Below, in pieces: positions 10,740 to 18,793 of a stretch of 64,000 bases of DNA; position 1 is the stretch's first letter, and each line of letters opens with the position of its first letter. The notes under the pieces are model-generated. The model searched no databases. It saw only the letters and a list, made by a program, of their open reading frames with translations, and was not told where the DNA came from. Origin of the DNA: Dechloromonas sp. Dech2017 (lineage in GTDB: Bacteria; Pseudomonadota; Gammaproteobacteria; Burkholderiales; Rhodocyclaceae); assembly GCA_009469585.1 (NCBI GenBank), contig SSXW01000017.1, positions 1-64,000 on the forward strand. The letters are read 5' to 3'. The position numbers and the translations under genes were made by a program.

Positions 10740-11282
10740 TCAGGCTGCGACAAGGGTGAGTTCGGGATGGGTTTCGGCCGCTTCGGGCGGCGCCTGGAAT
10801 TCGTCGACGACTTCGAGCAGCTTGCCGGCGCCGAGCTGGTCGCGGCTGTCCAGCCCGGCCAGCTTGATCAGCCGGGCCCGCGACTCTTCCGTCCGGCCCA
10901 GGCGGAGCAGCACGACGCTGGCCGCCTTGAGGGCCAGCAGGTAGAAGCGGAGCAGGCCGAAGGAATTGGCGGCGGCCGAGCCGAGCCGGGCTTCGTCGAG
11001 GCGCTGCCAGTCGGCGGGCAGGCCGAGGTGGCGGCCGGAGAGCTGCATCGAGCGCTCGGCGACGGCCAGCGCGTCGTCCAGGCGGTGCTGGTAGAAGTAG
11101 TAGCGGTAGAGGCCGACCAGCACCATCAGGTTTTCCGGGGCCAGCAGGTGGGCGCGCAGCAGCGACAGTTCGGCCGCCGGCTCGCCGTACTCGGTGGCGG
11201 CCTGGGCGATCAGGCGGGACGCCTCGGCCGGCATCGGCTCTTCGAAATACAGCTGGCAGTCGGAGAAATCGAGCAGATCCAT
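10740..11282 (-). CDS. TPR-like protein of the nifV-nifW operon, function unknown
   Basis: A 180-residue, helix-rich, Leu/Ala-rich protein whose central part (LYRYYFYQHRLDDALAVAERSM...LLALKAASVVLLRLGR) looks like tetratricopeptide repeats. It lies between cysE and nifW, 7 bp after cysE and 10 bp before nifW, so it is expressed with them. Proteins of this kind occur in other proteobacterial nif clusters, but no role is established. A scaffold function in nitrogenase maturation is only a guess. Confidence 0.7.
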   Translation of the reverse strand: MDLLDFSDCQLYFEEPMPAEASRLIAQAATEYGEPAAELSLLRAHLLAPENLMVLVGLYRYYFYQHRLDDALAVAERSMQLSGRHLGLPADWQRLDEARLGSAAANSFGLLRFYLLALKAASVVLLRLGRTEESRARLIKLAGLDSRDQLGAGKLLEVVDEFQAPPEAAETHPELTLVAA

Positions 11283-11289
11283 GATGACC

Positions 11290-12078
11290 TCAGTGCATGG
11301 ACTCGTGCTCGCAGCACAAGTCGCCAGCCGAACAGGTTTGACATTGCCCGGCGTGCTCGGGCGGCGGGGCTTCGTGGCGCAGTTCGGCCAGTTCCTTCTC
11401 CAGACTTTCGATGCGTTCGATCAGGCAGGAAATCGACTTGGCGACCGGGTCGGGCAGCATGTTGTGGTCGAGGCTGATGCCGCCGGGGTTGCCACTGAGG
11501 GGACGGGTGCTGCCGGCCCGCGTGTCGACGATGCGGCCGGGCACGCCGACCACGGTGCGGTCGGCCGGCACGTCGCGCACGACCACCGAGTTGGCGCCGA
11601 CCCGGACCCGCTCGCCGATGCTGATCGGGCCGAGGATCTTGGCGCCGGCGCCGACCACCACGCCGTCAGAGAGGGTCGGGTGGCGCTTGCCCTTGTTCCA
11701 CGAGGTGCCGCCCAGCGTCACGCCATGGTAGAGGGTGACGTCGTCGCCGACTTCGGCCGTCTCGCCGATCACCACGCAGGCGCCGTGGTCGATGAAGAAG
11801 CGGCGGCCGATGGTCGCCCCCGGGTGGATGTCGACATTGGTCAGCGTGCGCCCGAGGAAGGACAGCAGGCGGGCCGGGAAGCGCCAGCCGCCCAGCCACA
11901 GGCGGTTGGCCAGGCGGTGGGTGAGGATGGCGTGCACGCCCGGGTAGGTGGTCAGCACTTCCAGCCGCGAGCGGGCGGCCGGGTCGCGCTGGAAAACGCA
12001 GGCGAGGTCTTCGCGCAGCGTCGCCCACAGGCCCGGCGGCGGCAGATTGAGGGCAGTCATGGTCATCGCTTCAGACAT
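11290..12078 (-). CDS. cysE: Serine O-acetyltransferase, nif-linked (NifP/CysE)
   Basis: A 262-residue enzyme making O-acetylserine for cysteine synthesis, to support the high Fe-S demand of nitrogenase. The N-terminal SATase region is followed by the left-handed beta-helix hexapeptide repeats ([41 protein letters not shown]) and the catalytic-site stretch GKRHPTL. The C-terminus is unusual: residues after about 235 include [17 protein letters not shown], five cysteines in fewer than 20 residues. The start at 12078 overlaps the nifV stop by 8 bp. Confidence 0.92.
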   Translation of the reverse strand: MSEAMTMTALNLPPPGLWATLREDLACVFQRDPAARSRLEVLTTYPGVHAILTHRLANRLWLGGWRFPARLLSFLGRTLTNVDIHPGATIGRRFFIDHGACVVIGETAEVGDDVTLYHGVTLGGTSWNKGKRHPTLSDGVVVGAGAKILGPISIGERVRVGANSVVVRDVPADRTVVGVPGRIVDTRAGSTRPLSGNPGGISLDHNMLPDPVAKSISCLIERIESLEKELAELRHEAPPPEHAGQCQTCSAGDLCCEHESMH

Positions 12079-13210
12079 GGAGGGGACTCCTGACGGTAGC
12101 CAGAAGGGCGTGCAGGTCGGCCAGTTCCGGCGGGTGCTTGTGGGCGGCGACAAAATTGCGGACGTGGGGGAGCAGGGCACTGGCCTCGCCCTCATCGACG
12201 GTGAGGCCGAGGCCGGCATAGACGACCTGCACGGCGCGCGAGCCGGAATGCTTGCCGAGCACGATACGGTGGCTCTGGCCGACTTCGCTGGGGTCGAATC
12301 CCTGGTAATTGTCCGGGTGCTTGAGCAGGCCATCGACATGGATGCCGGCTTCATGGGTAAAGACACCGGCCCCGACCAGGCTCTTTTGCCAGGGCACGGC
12401 GCGGCCGGAGGCGCTGGCCACCAGGCTGGACAGTTCGGGAAAGCCCTTGAGGTCGACCCCGGTGGCGATGCCGTGCAGCTTTTTCAGGCCGAGCACCACT
12501 TCTTCGAGCGGCGCATTGCCGGCCCGTTCGCCCAGGCCGTTGACCGTGGTGTTCACGTGCGTGGCGCCGGCCATGCAGGCGGCCAGCGTGTTGGCCGTGG
12601 CCAGGCCCATGTCGTCATGGGCGTGCATTTCGATTTCGAGGCCGGTATGGCGGCGCAGGGTCGAAATCCGTTCGAAGGTGCCGAAGGGTTCGAGAACACC
12701 CAGCGTATCGGCAAAACGCAGGCGGCGGGCCCCGGCCCGCTCGGCCGCTTCGGCCAGGGCGCAGAGAAAGTCGAGGTCGGCCCGCGAGGCATCCTCGCAG
12801 CCCAGGCCGACCTCCAGCCCGAGGCCAAGGGCGTGCTCGATGTGGCGGGGCAACTGGTCGAGCAACCAGTTGCGGTCGGCCTTGAACTTGTAGGCCAGGT
12901 GCTGATCGGAGGCCGGCACCGAGATGTCGATCAGGTGGGCGCCGACCGTGGCGCAGGCGGCAATGTCGGCGGCGTGCATGCGGCTCCACACCATCAGGCG
13001 GGGAGCCAGGCCGAGCGCGGCGACGGCCCGGATCGACTCGCATTCCTCGCCGCCCATGGCCGGGATGCCGACTTCCAGCTCGGGCACGCCGATCGCCGCC
13101 AGCCGCTGGGCGATACCCAGCTTCTCACCCAGCGAGAAGGCCACGCCGGCCGACTGTTCGCCGTCGCGCAGGGTGGTGTCGTTGATGGTGACAAACTTCG
13201 GTTGGCTCAT
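12071..13210 (-). CDS. nifV: Homocitrate synthase NifV
   Basis: A 379-residue DRE-TIM metallolyase that condenses acetyl-CoA and 2-oxoglutarate to homocitrate, the organic ligand of FeMo-co. Landmarks are [17 protein letters not shown] near residue 9 (metal and substrate site), the ...[17 protein letters not shown] region with the HxH metal ligands, and [19 protein letters not shown]. First gene of the nifV-cysE-orf-nifW-nifZ-nifM operon. It lies downstream of a sigma54 promoter (13235-13249) and a NifA site (13311-13326), with a 12-nt leader containing GAGGAG. Confidence 0.96.
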   Translation of the reverse strand: MSQPKFVTINDTTLRDGEQSAGVAFSLGEKLGIAQRLAAIGVPELEVGIPAMGGEECESIRAVAALGLAPRLMVWSRMHAADIAACATVGAHLIDISVPASDQHLAYKFKADRNWLLDQLPRHIEHALGLGLEVGLGCEDASRADLDFLCALAEAAERAGARRLRFADTLGVLEPFGTFERISTLRRHTGLEIEMHAHDDMGLATANTLAACMAGATHVNTTVNGLGERAGNAPLEEVVLGLKKLHGIATGVDLKGFPELSSLVASASGRAVPWQKSLVGAGVFTHEAGIHVDGLLKHPDNYQGFDPSEVGQSHRIVLGKHSGSRAVQVVYAGLGLTVDEGEASALLPHVRNFVAAHKHPPELADLHALLATVRSPLHV

Positions 13211-13234
13211 GGCGATCTCCTCGCTGCTTTCCTA

Positions 13235-13249
13235 GCAAGGCGGGTGCCA
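13235..13249 (-). promoter_or_regulatory. Sigma54 -24/-12 promoter of nifV operon
   Basis: The minus strand reads TGGCAC-CCGCC-TTGC, a perfect consensus match. The predicted transcription start is near 13223, giving a 12-nt leader to the nifV ATG with its ribosome site. Confidence 0.92.
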
Positions 13250-13310
13250 GTATGCAAGTTATTGAAAATTAACGATTCGTATTAGTGCAGCTGGCCGGCT
13301 GTCGGCTTGT

Positions 13311-13326
13311 TGTCGGGTATGCGACA
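13311..13326. promoter_or_regulatory. NifA upstream activator site for nifV
   Basis: TGTCGGGTATGCGACA matches TGT-N10-ACA and the stricter TGTCG-N6-CGACA palindrome seen at most NifA sites in this window. It lies about 60 bp upstream of the -24 element, a normal distance for DNA looping. Confidence 0.88.
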
Positions 13327-13340
13327 AGGCTTGGGGCGAA

Positions 13341-13380
13341 GCGCTGCGGTCGACGGGAAAAAACGCCAAAAATCGAAATC
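13341..13380 (+). repeat. Copy of the dispersed GGTCGAC/A-tract motif
   Basis: GCGCTGCGGTCGACGGGAAA followed by AAACGCCAAAAATCGAAATC. It lies in the divergent region between nifV and the secreted-protein gene, just beyond the NifA site, and is almost the same as the copies at 16740, 32451 and 5601. Confidence 0.65.
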
Positions 13381-13473
13381 CGCTTCCGGCCGCGTCGCCC
13401 TTCAAGCCCGAAGGCGATCGGCGTACCATGACAGATGCCTGCCTGGGCGCAGGGGAGGGGCAAGGTGAAAACG

Positions 13474-13815
13474 ATGATGAACTGGAAAACGACCGCCACG
13501 GCCTGGGCGTCGAAGCTGCGGGCCGCGGCGCTGATCGTCACCCTCGTGGCGGTTTCCTCGCCCGGGCCGGCCTCGGCGCGCGGCCCCTGGCGGGCCAGCG
13601 AGAGCAATACCAGCGGCTGGCAGTACATGACACCGGAGGAGCGCATCGCGCACCAGGCGCGCATCCGCGGCTTCACCAACTACGCCGATTGCCTCGCCTA
13701 TCGCCAGGCCCATCACCGGCAGATGGCCGAGCGGGCGCAGGCCCGGGGCGAGGTGCTGACCCCGGGGCGGCGCGACGTGTGCGCCCATCTGCTGCCGCCC
13801 GGCGGCGGGCGCTGA
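13474..13815 (+). CDS. Small secreted protein of an electron-transfer operon
   Basis: A 113-residue protein with a signal peptide: a basic start, hydrophobic AAALIVTLVAVSS, and a likely cut after PASA. The mature part contains WQYMTPEERIAHQARIRGFTNYADCLAY and a second cysteine near the end (RRDVCAHLLPPGG). No family recognised. It lies 9 bp upstream of a ferric-reductase-like flavoprotein gene, so it may be its periplasmic partner. AAGGTG precedes the ATG; a nearby GTG at 13465 is an alternative start. Confidence 0.65.
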   Translation: MMNWKTTATAWASKLRAAALIVTLVAVSSPGPASARGPWRASESNTSGWQYMTPEERIAHQARIRGFTNYADCLAYRQAHHRQMAERAQARGEVLTPGRRDVCAHLLPPGGGR

Positions 13816-13824
13816 GGGGGCGGC

Positions 13825-15069
13825 ATGTCGCGTCGGCTGTCGATTCCGCTGATCGCGCTGCTCCTCGTCGTCGCCCCGGTCTTCTGGGCCTGGCCGGAGG
13901 GCCTGCCGCCCTGGCGCAGCACCGCCATCGTCAGCGGCTGGGTGGGCTGGGGCATGCTCCTCGCCAGCCTGCTGCTGATGATCCGCGAAGCCTGGCTGGC
14001 CGAGCGGCTGGGCGGCCTGGAGCGGATGTACGCCTGGCATCACCGGCTCGGCCTGCTCGCCTATCTGGCGCTGCTCGTCCATCCACTGGCCCTCGCCGTC
14101 GACGCCTGGCGGGAATCGCCGGCCCGGGCCTGGGCGGCGCTGTCGCCGGCGCAGCAGGGCTGGGCTGGCTGGCTGGGCTGGGCCGCCTTGCTGGCGCTGA
14201 TGGCCGGCCTGGCGGCGGCGCTGGCCCGGCAGTTGCCCTACCGCCGCTGGCGCTGGCTGCATCAGCTGTTGTCGGCCGCCGTGCTGCTCGGCCTCGCCCA
14301 CCTGCTCTGGCTGGGGCTGGATGCGCCGGCCCTGTGGGCGCCGCTGCTGGCCCTGGCCTTGATCGGCTGGCGGTTGCTGCGCGCCGACCGGGGCTGGGCG
14401 GCCCGGCCCTATCGGGTGAGCGGCGTCGTGCCGGCCGCCCGCGGCATGGTCGAAGTCGCCCTGCAGCCGCTCGGCCAGGCGCTCGCCCTCCAGCCCGGGC
14501 AATTCGTGCTGGCCGCCTTCTTCGACGGGCCGGGCTTTCGCGGCTGCGGCGAGTTCCATCCCTTCACCGTCAGCGAGATCGGGCCGGCCGGGCGCTTTTC
14601 GCTCGGCATCAAGGCGCTGGGCGATTGCACCGGGCATCTGCAGGGTGTCGAAAGCGGCGTCGCCGTTCGCGTCCAGGGGCCTTTCGGCCACTTTCTTGCC
14701 CGGGCGGACGGGCCGCAATTCTGGCTGGCCGGCGGCGTCGGCATCACCCCCTTCATGGCCCGCCTGCGGGCCGGCCCGCTGAACCAGGCGGTGCGCCTGC
14801 TGCACCTGCATCGCGACGCCGGCGACGCGGCCTACGCCGACGAACTGCCGGCGCTGGCCGCGCAACAGCCGCGGCTGACGCTGGCCACAGTGGCCTGCGG
14901 CGACGGCCAGCCGGACCTGGCGCCCCTGTTGCCCCCGGCCGAACAACTGGCCGGCTGCGACTGCTACCTGTGCGGGCCGCCGGGCATGGTGGCGGCGGCG
15001 GTGGACATCCTGCGCGCCCGCCGCGTGGCGCCGGATCGCCTGCATTTCGAAAGCTTCGAATTCCGATGA
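13825..15069 (+). CDS. Ferric-reductase-like transmembrane flavoprotein
   Basis: A 414-residue protein. The N-terminal half has about six membrane helices with histidines (YAWHHRLGLLAYLALLVHP; RRWRWLHQLLSA) typical of the haem-binding ferric reductase/NADPH oxidase membrane domain. The C-terminal half is an FNR-type module: the FAD-binding region around FHPFTVSEIG, the NAD(P) glycine motif LAGGVGITPFMARL, and the end motif YLCGPPGMV. It probably moves electrons from NAD(P)H across the membrane. It is followed by a cytochrome b5-like gene overlapping its stop. Confidence 0.85.
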   Translation: MSRRLSIPLIALLLVVAPVFWAWPEGLPPWRSTAIVSGWVGWGMLLASLLLMIREAWLAERLGGLERMYAWHHRLGLLAYLALLVHPLALAVDAWRESPARAWAALSPAQQGWAGWLGWAALLALMAGLAAALARQLPYRRWRWLHQLLSAAVLLGLAHLLWLGLDAPALWAPLLALALIGWRLLRADRGWAARPYRVSGVVPAARGMVEVALQPLGQALALQPGQFVLAAFFDGPGFRGCGEFHPFTVSEIGPAGRFSLGIKALGDCTGHLQGVESGVAVRVQGPFGHFLARADGPQFWLAGGVGITPFMARLRAGPLNQAVRLLHLHRDAGDAAYADELPALAAQQPRLTLATVACGDGQPDLAPLLPPAEQLAGCDCYLCGPPGMVAAAVDILRARRVAPDRLHFESFEFR

Positions 15070-15449
15070 GCCGCCGCCTGTTCATCCTCGCCACCGCCGT
15101 CTTCTGGTGCGGCGTGCTCGCCTTCTGGCTGGCCGGCCGCCTGGCCGGGCCGCTGCCCCCGGCTGCCCAGCCGGTCGCCCAGCCCCCGGCGCCGGCGGCG
15201 GAGCGCCTGCTGTCGCTGGCCGAGGTGGCCGCCCATGGTGTCCCGGAAGACTGCTGGATGGCCATCGACGGCCAGGTGGTCGACCTCGGCGCCTACCTCC
15301 CAGAGCACCCGTCGCGCCCGGCCGTCATCAACCCCTGGTGCGGCCGCGAGGCCAGCCAGGCCTACCACACCAAGGGCAAGGGCCGTCCCCATTCAGCCGA
15401 GGCCGACCAGTTGCTGGCCACCTTCCGCATTGGCCGGCTGGCGCCCTGA
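15066..15449 (+). CDS. Membrane-anchored cytochrome b5-like haem protein
   Basis: A 127-residue protein with an N-terminal membrane anchor (residues 5-28), a proline/alanine linker, and a cytochrome b5-like haem/steroid-binding domain: CWMAIDGQVVDLGAYLPEHP, then YHTKGKGRPHSAEADQLL. The two candidate axial histidines are in EHPSRPA and GRPHSAEA. The ATG overlaps the previous stop (ATGA), so it is coupled to the flavoprotein and probably receives electrons from it. Confidence 0.82.
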   Translation: MSRRLFILATAVFWCGVLAFWLAGRLAGPLPPAAQPVAQPPAPAAERLLSLAEVAAHGVPEDCWMAIDGQVVDLGAYLPEHPSRPAVINPWCGREASQAYHTKGKGRPHSAEADQLLATFRIGRLAP

Positions 15450-15583
15450 GGGCACGGCTTTCCGCCAACTGCCACCATCGCATCCACCCGTGATGGGCAA
15501 AGCCGGGGGGAACAATCGTCATGCGATCTTGACTGGAACAGACCGGTCGGTAAACTGGTCTATATCGAAAAACGGAGCACGCC

Positions 15584-15829
15584 ATGAACATCGAAGTTGG
15601 ATCATACGAAGCGAAGACAAAGCTGCCGGAATTGTTGCGAGGCATCCAGGCCGGTAACCGCTACACCATTACCTTGCGCGGCGAGGCCGTGGCCGATCTT
15701 GTGCCGGCGCAAGGCAACAACAACTCGGATGCCGTGACTGCCGTAGATGAAATGCTGTCCTTTATGCAAGTCCGCAAATCCGGGGCTGGCATTGAACTCA
15801 AGGCGCTGATCGATGAGGGGCGTGCGTGA
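15584..15829 (+). CDS. Phd/YefM-type antitoxin
   Basis: An 81-residue protein beginning MNIEVGSYEAKTKLPELLRG and containing TITLRGEAVADLVP, characteristic of Phd/YefM antitoxins (N-terminal DNA-binding half, C-terminal toxin-binding half). The PIN toxin gene starts within its stop codon. This is the second toxin-antitoxin module in the window. Lower GC than its neighbours suggests recent acquisition. Confidence 0.88.
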   Translation: MNIEVGSYEAKTKLPELLRGIQAGNRYTITLRGEAVADLVPAQGNNNSDAVTAVDEMLSFMQVRKSGAGIELKALIDEGRA

Positions 15830-16251
15830 AATTTGTTCTCGATGCGTCCGTGGCATTGCTCTGGTTGGCGCCTGAATCGAACCCGGCCGGGACCGGTTAC
15901 GCGACCACTACGCTGATGGCTCTCAAACAATCGCAAGCCGTCGTGCCATCGTTGTTTGCGCTGGAAATCGCCAATGTGGTTGCCAAGCTCGAATCCAAAG
16001 GAGTTGTGACGGAAGCCGACTCGCAGCGCTACATAGCCGTTCTCGGCTGCCTTAACATCTCCGTCGATCAGGCAACAGCGGCGCATGCCTTGGGTGATAC
16101 CTTAAACCTGGCCCGGCGCTACAAGCTGTCGGCCTACGATGCCGCCTATTTGGAACTGGCCCTGCGCGCGGGACTTCCGTTGGCAACACTCGATGCAGGT
16201 TTGGCGAAGGCTGCGACAACCGCGGGTGTTTCAGTCCTCGGCACTCATTAA
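15826..16251 (+). CDS. PIN-domain toxin, VapC family
   Basis: A 141-residue protein starting with GTG in the GTGA overlap with the antitoxin. PIN-fold acidic residues are visible: Asp in FVLDASVALLW, Glu in ALEIANVV, Asp in SAYDAAYLELA and Asp in LATLDAGLAKAA. Expected to be a Mg-dependent RNase held inactive by the upstream antitoxin. It sits between nif gene blocks without visible functional connection. Confidence 0.88.
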   Translation: MKFVLDASVALLWLAPESNPAGTGYATTTLMALKQSQAVVPSLFALEIANVVAKLESKGVVTEADSQRYIAVLGCLNISVDQATAAHALGDTLNLARRYKLSAYDAAYLELALRAGLPLATLDAGLAKAATTAGVSVLGTH

Positions 16252-16347
16252 GGAAAATATTTCGGTGCTGACCGCAAAGCCGTTCGTATGGTGATGGAGC
16301 CTCTTCAATTCCCGGGACGATTCATACCCCGGGGCGGCCTGCGCCAA

Positions 16348-16719
16348 TCAGCCCTGGCTGGCACCAACCCGGAAATCGGCCAGCCCCACCTCGCCGTTTT
16401 CCTCGTAGACGCCCAGCGCCCGCAGTTGCTTGCCTTCGCACAGGGCGCTGAGCGAGGTGCCGGTTTGCGGGGTGTAGACGATGCCGTGCATGGAGCAGCG
16501 CAGGTGGCGGCCGTCGGCGTCGAAGACGGCGGGCTGTTCGCAGTCGAGGCGGCGCGGCATGTGCACGCAGCGGTTGATGTAGGCGTAGGCGGTGCCGGCG
16601 AAGCGGATGAGCAGGCATTCTTCGCGCTGCCCCTCGAAGGTGATGGGCGCCTTCAGGTAGCGGCCATCGAGAAGCTCGGCGCTGGCGCACAGGGCGAGGC
16701 GGGGCGGCACGGGGGGCAT
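16348..16719 (-). CDS. Rieske [2Fe-2S] ferredoxin-like protein
   Basis: A 123-residue protein with Rieske cluster motifs CVH (in NRCVHMPRRLDC) and CSMHG (in LRCSMHGIVYTPQTG), spaced 23 residues between the motif starts, longer than most. It is the most distal gene in the nifHDK direction and follows the nif-linked 322-residue protein by 70 bp, which contain a copy of the dispersed repeat. Likely a soluble electron carrier for nitrogenase or its maturation. An upstream in-frame extension runs through the repeat and is not believed. Confidence 0.8.
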   Translation of the reverse strand: MPPVPPRLALCASAELLDGRYLKAPITFEGQREECLLIRFAGTAYAYINRCVHMPRRLDCEQPAVFDADGRHLRCSMHGIVYTPQTGTSLSALCEGKQLRALGVYEENGEVGLADFRVGASQG

Positions 16720-16739
16720 GGCGTGGGCGGGCGGCGAGC

Positions 16740-16780
16740 GCTGCGGTCGACGGCAAAAATCGGCCAAAAACGAAATTTGC
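16740..16780 (+). repeat. Copy of the dispersed GGTCGAC/A-tract motif
   Basis: GCTGCGGTCGACGGCAAAAA followed by TCGGCCAAAAACGAAATTTGC. It fills most of the short gap between the Rieske gene and the 322-residue protein gene. The minus-strand frame through it is open and artificially lengthens the Rieske reading frame. Confidence 0.65.
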
Positions 16781-16789
16781 CGCCGGGCT

Positions 16790-17758
16790 TCAGACGGCGT
16801 AGGGCCGGTGCAGCCAGCCGCGCACCACGTCGACGTCCTTTTGCGGCAGGTAGGCGAAGCCGGCCAGGGCGTCTTCGACGACGGTCTGGGCAACCCAGTG
16901 GGGAACGGCCTTGGTGCTCAACATGTGGAAATACCAGGCCATCGGATAGCCGCATTCGCGATCGAAGTGACTCAGGGCTTGTTGCAGCTTGAGCTGGCTG
17001 GTGCCCGGGCCGGCGCCGAATTCCGGTGGGTCACCGGCCCGGGCGGGGATCGGCTGGGCGCGCAGGATGGCCTGCTGGAAGCGGTCGAGGTGTTCGCGGG
17101 TGGCGATCACCCAGTGGTTGAAGTAGGCGCTGGCGTTGCTGGCGCTGCTCGCCGTCCAGTCGGCGATCATCCGGTGAACGGCGGCCGGCTCGGGCTTTTG
17201 CGCCTGCATGCGGCGCAGGAAGGCGCCGATGTGCTGCAGGCGGCGGAACTGGTAGGTGGGCAGGCCGGTCGGTACGGGGGTGTCGGCGCCGCCGCGCGGG
17301 TCGACGATTTCTTCGAGCGAGGCCGGTTCGTTTGCGAACAGGCGGTGGACGCGCATTTCCTGGAGGTCCTCGATTTCCAGTTGCAGGAAATCGTCGGTGT
17401 CGTCGCCGACCGAGGCGACCAGGTAGTGGGTCTGGCCGACCAGGCGGGTGGCGAACAGGCTTTGTTCGGCGTAGTCGTCGATCAGCCGGCCGATGTCGCC
17501 GTCGCGCTGGTCGAGGGCCTCTTCGACCCAGCCTTCCAGGCTGTCGCTGACGCGCTGGCCGGCGCCGTCGATGACGCCGCCCAGCCGGTACCAGCCGCCG
17601 CGGTTGATGGCGTGGCGGAAGTGCCAGTCGGGGAGGGCGGCGCCGAGCGCCTTGACGAGGGCGCCGGGGCCGCTGCTGACCGGCACCTTGGTGCAGGTTT
17701 CGACGATGGCGGGGGCGAGCGTCTTGCAGTATTCGCTCCAGGCGAGGTTGTCTTTCAT
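16790..17758 (-). CDS. Nif-cluster conserved protein of unknown function, 322 residues
   Basis: A soluble protein starting MKDNLAWSEYCKTLAPAIVE, with aromatic-rich segments (INRGGWYRLGGVIDG, YPMAWYFHMLSTKAVPHWV) and no cysteine-rich cluster motif. The first codons overlap the stop of the LRV/FeS gene by 4 bp, so it is translated with it. AAGGAAG precedes the start at a good distance. I recognise it only as a protein from nif neighbourhoods. A role with the LRV protein or in protection of nitrogenase is inference from position. Confidence 0.75.
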   Translation of the reverse strand: MKDNLAWSEYCKTLAPAIVETCTKVPVSSGPGALVKALGAALPDWHFRHAINRGGWYRLGGVIDGAGQRVSDSLEGWVEEALDQRDGDIGRLIDDYAEQSLFATRLVGQTHYLVASVGDDTDDFLQLEIEDLQEMRVHRLFANEPASLEEIVDPRGGADTPVPTGLPTYQFRRLQHIGAFLRRMQAQKPEPAAVHRMIADWTASSASNASAYFNHWVIATREHLDRFQQAILRAQPIPARAGDPPEFGAGPGTSQLKLQQALSHFDRECGYPMAWYFHMLSTKAVPHWVAQTVVEDALAGFAYLPQKDVDVVRGWLHRPYAV

Positions 17759-18540
17759 CGGGTGCTTCCTTGGTGGCGGGCGGTTTCTTCGGCGAGGCGG
17801 GCGGCCACCGCCTCGCGGATTTCGACTTCCGGATCGTCGGCCAGGGCGGCCAGGAATTCGCTCGGGGCATTGCCGACGGCGGCCAGCCGCACCCACCATT
17901 CGGCGTCCTGAAGCAGGGCGGCGGCCAGGCCGGGCAGGGCGCGTTCGGCGACGATGGCGCGGACCTCCGGCTCCGGGTCGTCGGCCAGCAGGTGCAGGGC
18001 GAAGGCGGGCAGGCGGCCGGCCACCACCTTGCGTACCTCGCGCTCGGCATCCCTGGCCATCTTGGCCAGCTGGCCGTGCGGCAGGCGGCGGGCGACGGTG
18101 GCGCGGATCAGGTAGTCCGGGTCGTCGACCAGCTGGACGAGCAGCGGCTCGGGCAGGCGGGCGGCGACCGACAGGCGCACTTCGCGGTCCGGGTCGCGGA
18201 TCATGCTGACCAACTGGTCGGGCGGCAGGCGGGTGGCGACGACCCGGCGGACCACTTCGTCAGGATCGGATTTCAGGCCGAAAATGGCGTCGACCGCGGC
18301 ATAGCGGGCGGCGATGGCGCGCCGCTCCCAAAAGATGTCGTTCAGGTAGTTGGCCGCCAGCTCGCGGTTGTTGCGCAGGAAACGGTCGATCTGCCGGCCG
18401 CTGTGGGCGCGGATGCAGGCGTCGCCCGGCGTGCACCGCCGACTGTTCAGGTAGTCGGGATAGAAGCTGCAGCCGGCGCACAGGCCGAGGCGCCCGACTC
18501 CGGGCTGGCCGGCCGGATCGGCGGCCTGGTCACTGCTCAT
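17755..18540 (-). CDS. LRV (leucine-rich-repeat variant) protein with 4Fe-4S domain
   Basis: A 261-residue protein. The N-terminal cysteine motif CAGCSFYPDYLNSRRCTPGDAC (cysteines only partly adjacent, residues about 20-45) is the 4Fe-4S module, followed by repeats of about 24 residues resembling DPDxxVRxxVAxRLPxxxLxxL (for example DPDREVRLSVAARLPEPLL, DPDYLIRATVARRLP). This matches the A. vinelandii LRV protein encoded beside nif genes. The biochemical role is unknown. The start overlaps the preceding gene by 11 bp. Confidence 0.88.
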   Translation of the reverse strand: MSSDQAADPAGQPGVGRLGLCAGCSFYPDYLNSRRCTPGDACIRAHSGRQIDRFLRNNRELAANYLNDIFWERRAIAARYAAVDAIFGLKSDPDEVVRRVVATRLPPDQLVSMIRDPDREVRLSVAARLPEPLLVQLVDDPDYLIRATVARRLPHGQLAKMARDAEREVRKVVAGRLPAFALHLLADDPEPEVRAIVAERALPGLAAALLQDAEWWVRLAAVGNAPSEFLAALADDPEVEIREAVAARLAEETARHQGSTR

Positions 18541-18793
18541 CGACCTTGGCGGCAACCAGGATGCCGGTAGCGCTGCTCGGGTCGTTGGTCAGCTCCAGGC
18601 AATGGCCGGTGGCACCGCTGATCAGGTAAAGATCGTAGGCGTCGACGCTGAGGGCCGGCGAGTAGCGGGGCGAAACGTCATCCTCGCTGCACTCGGTGAA
18701 GTGCAGTTTGGGGAAGCGCTGGCGCAGCGAAGCGGCGCGAGCGTCGAGCAGGGTGGCTTCGCCGACCTGGACGAGTTGGGCGCTGGTGATCAT
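18530..18793 (-). CDS. Small nif-operon protein (87 residues)
   Basis: MITSAQLVQVGEATLLDARAASLRQRFP..., with acidic patches (TECSEDDVSPRY) and GHCLELTNDPSSATGILVAAKVDE. It overlaps nifY by 4 bp and the LRV gene by 11 bp, a tightly coupled arrangement known from other proteobacterial nif operons. I recall this as a DUF6129-type protein but cannot confirm it. No function can be read from the sequence. Confidence 0.7.
   Translation of the reverse strand: MITSAQLVQVGEATLLDARAASLRQRFPKLHFTECSEDDVSPRYSPALSVDAYDLYLISGATGHCLELTNDPSSATGILVAAKVDEQ

Noticed and set aside
17755-18540. Possible CRISPR-like or tandem DNA repeats in the LRV gene
   Set aside because: The periodicity is at protein level (about 24 residues, degenerate codons). 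No constant repeats with unique spacers were seen anywhere in the window.
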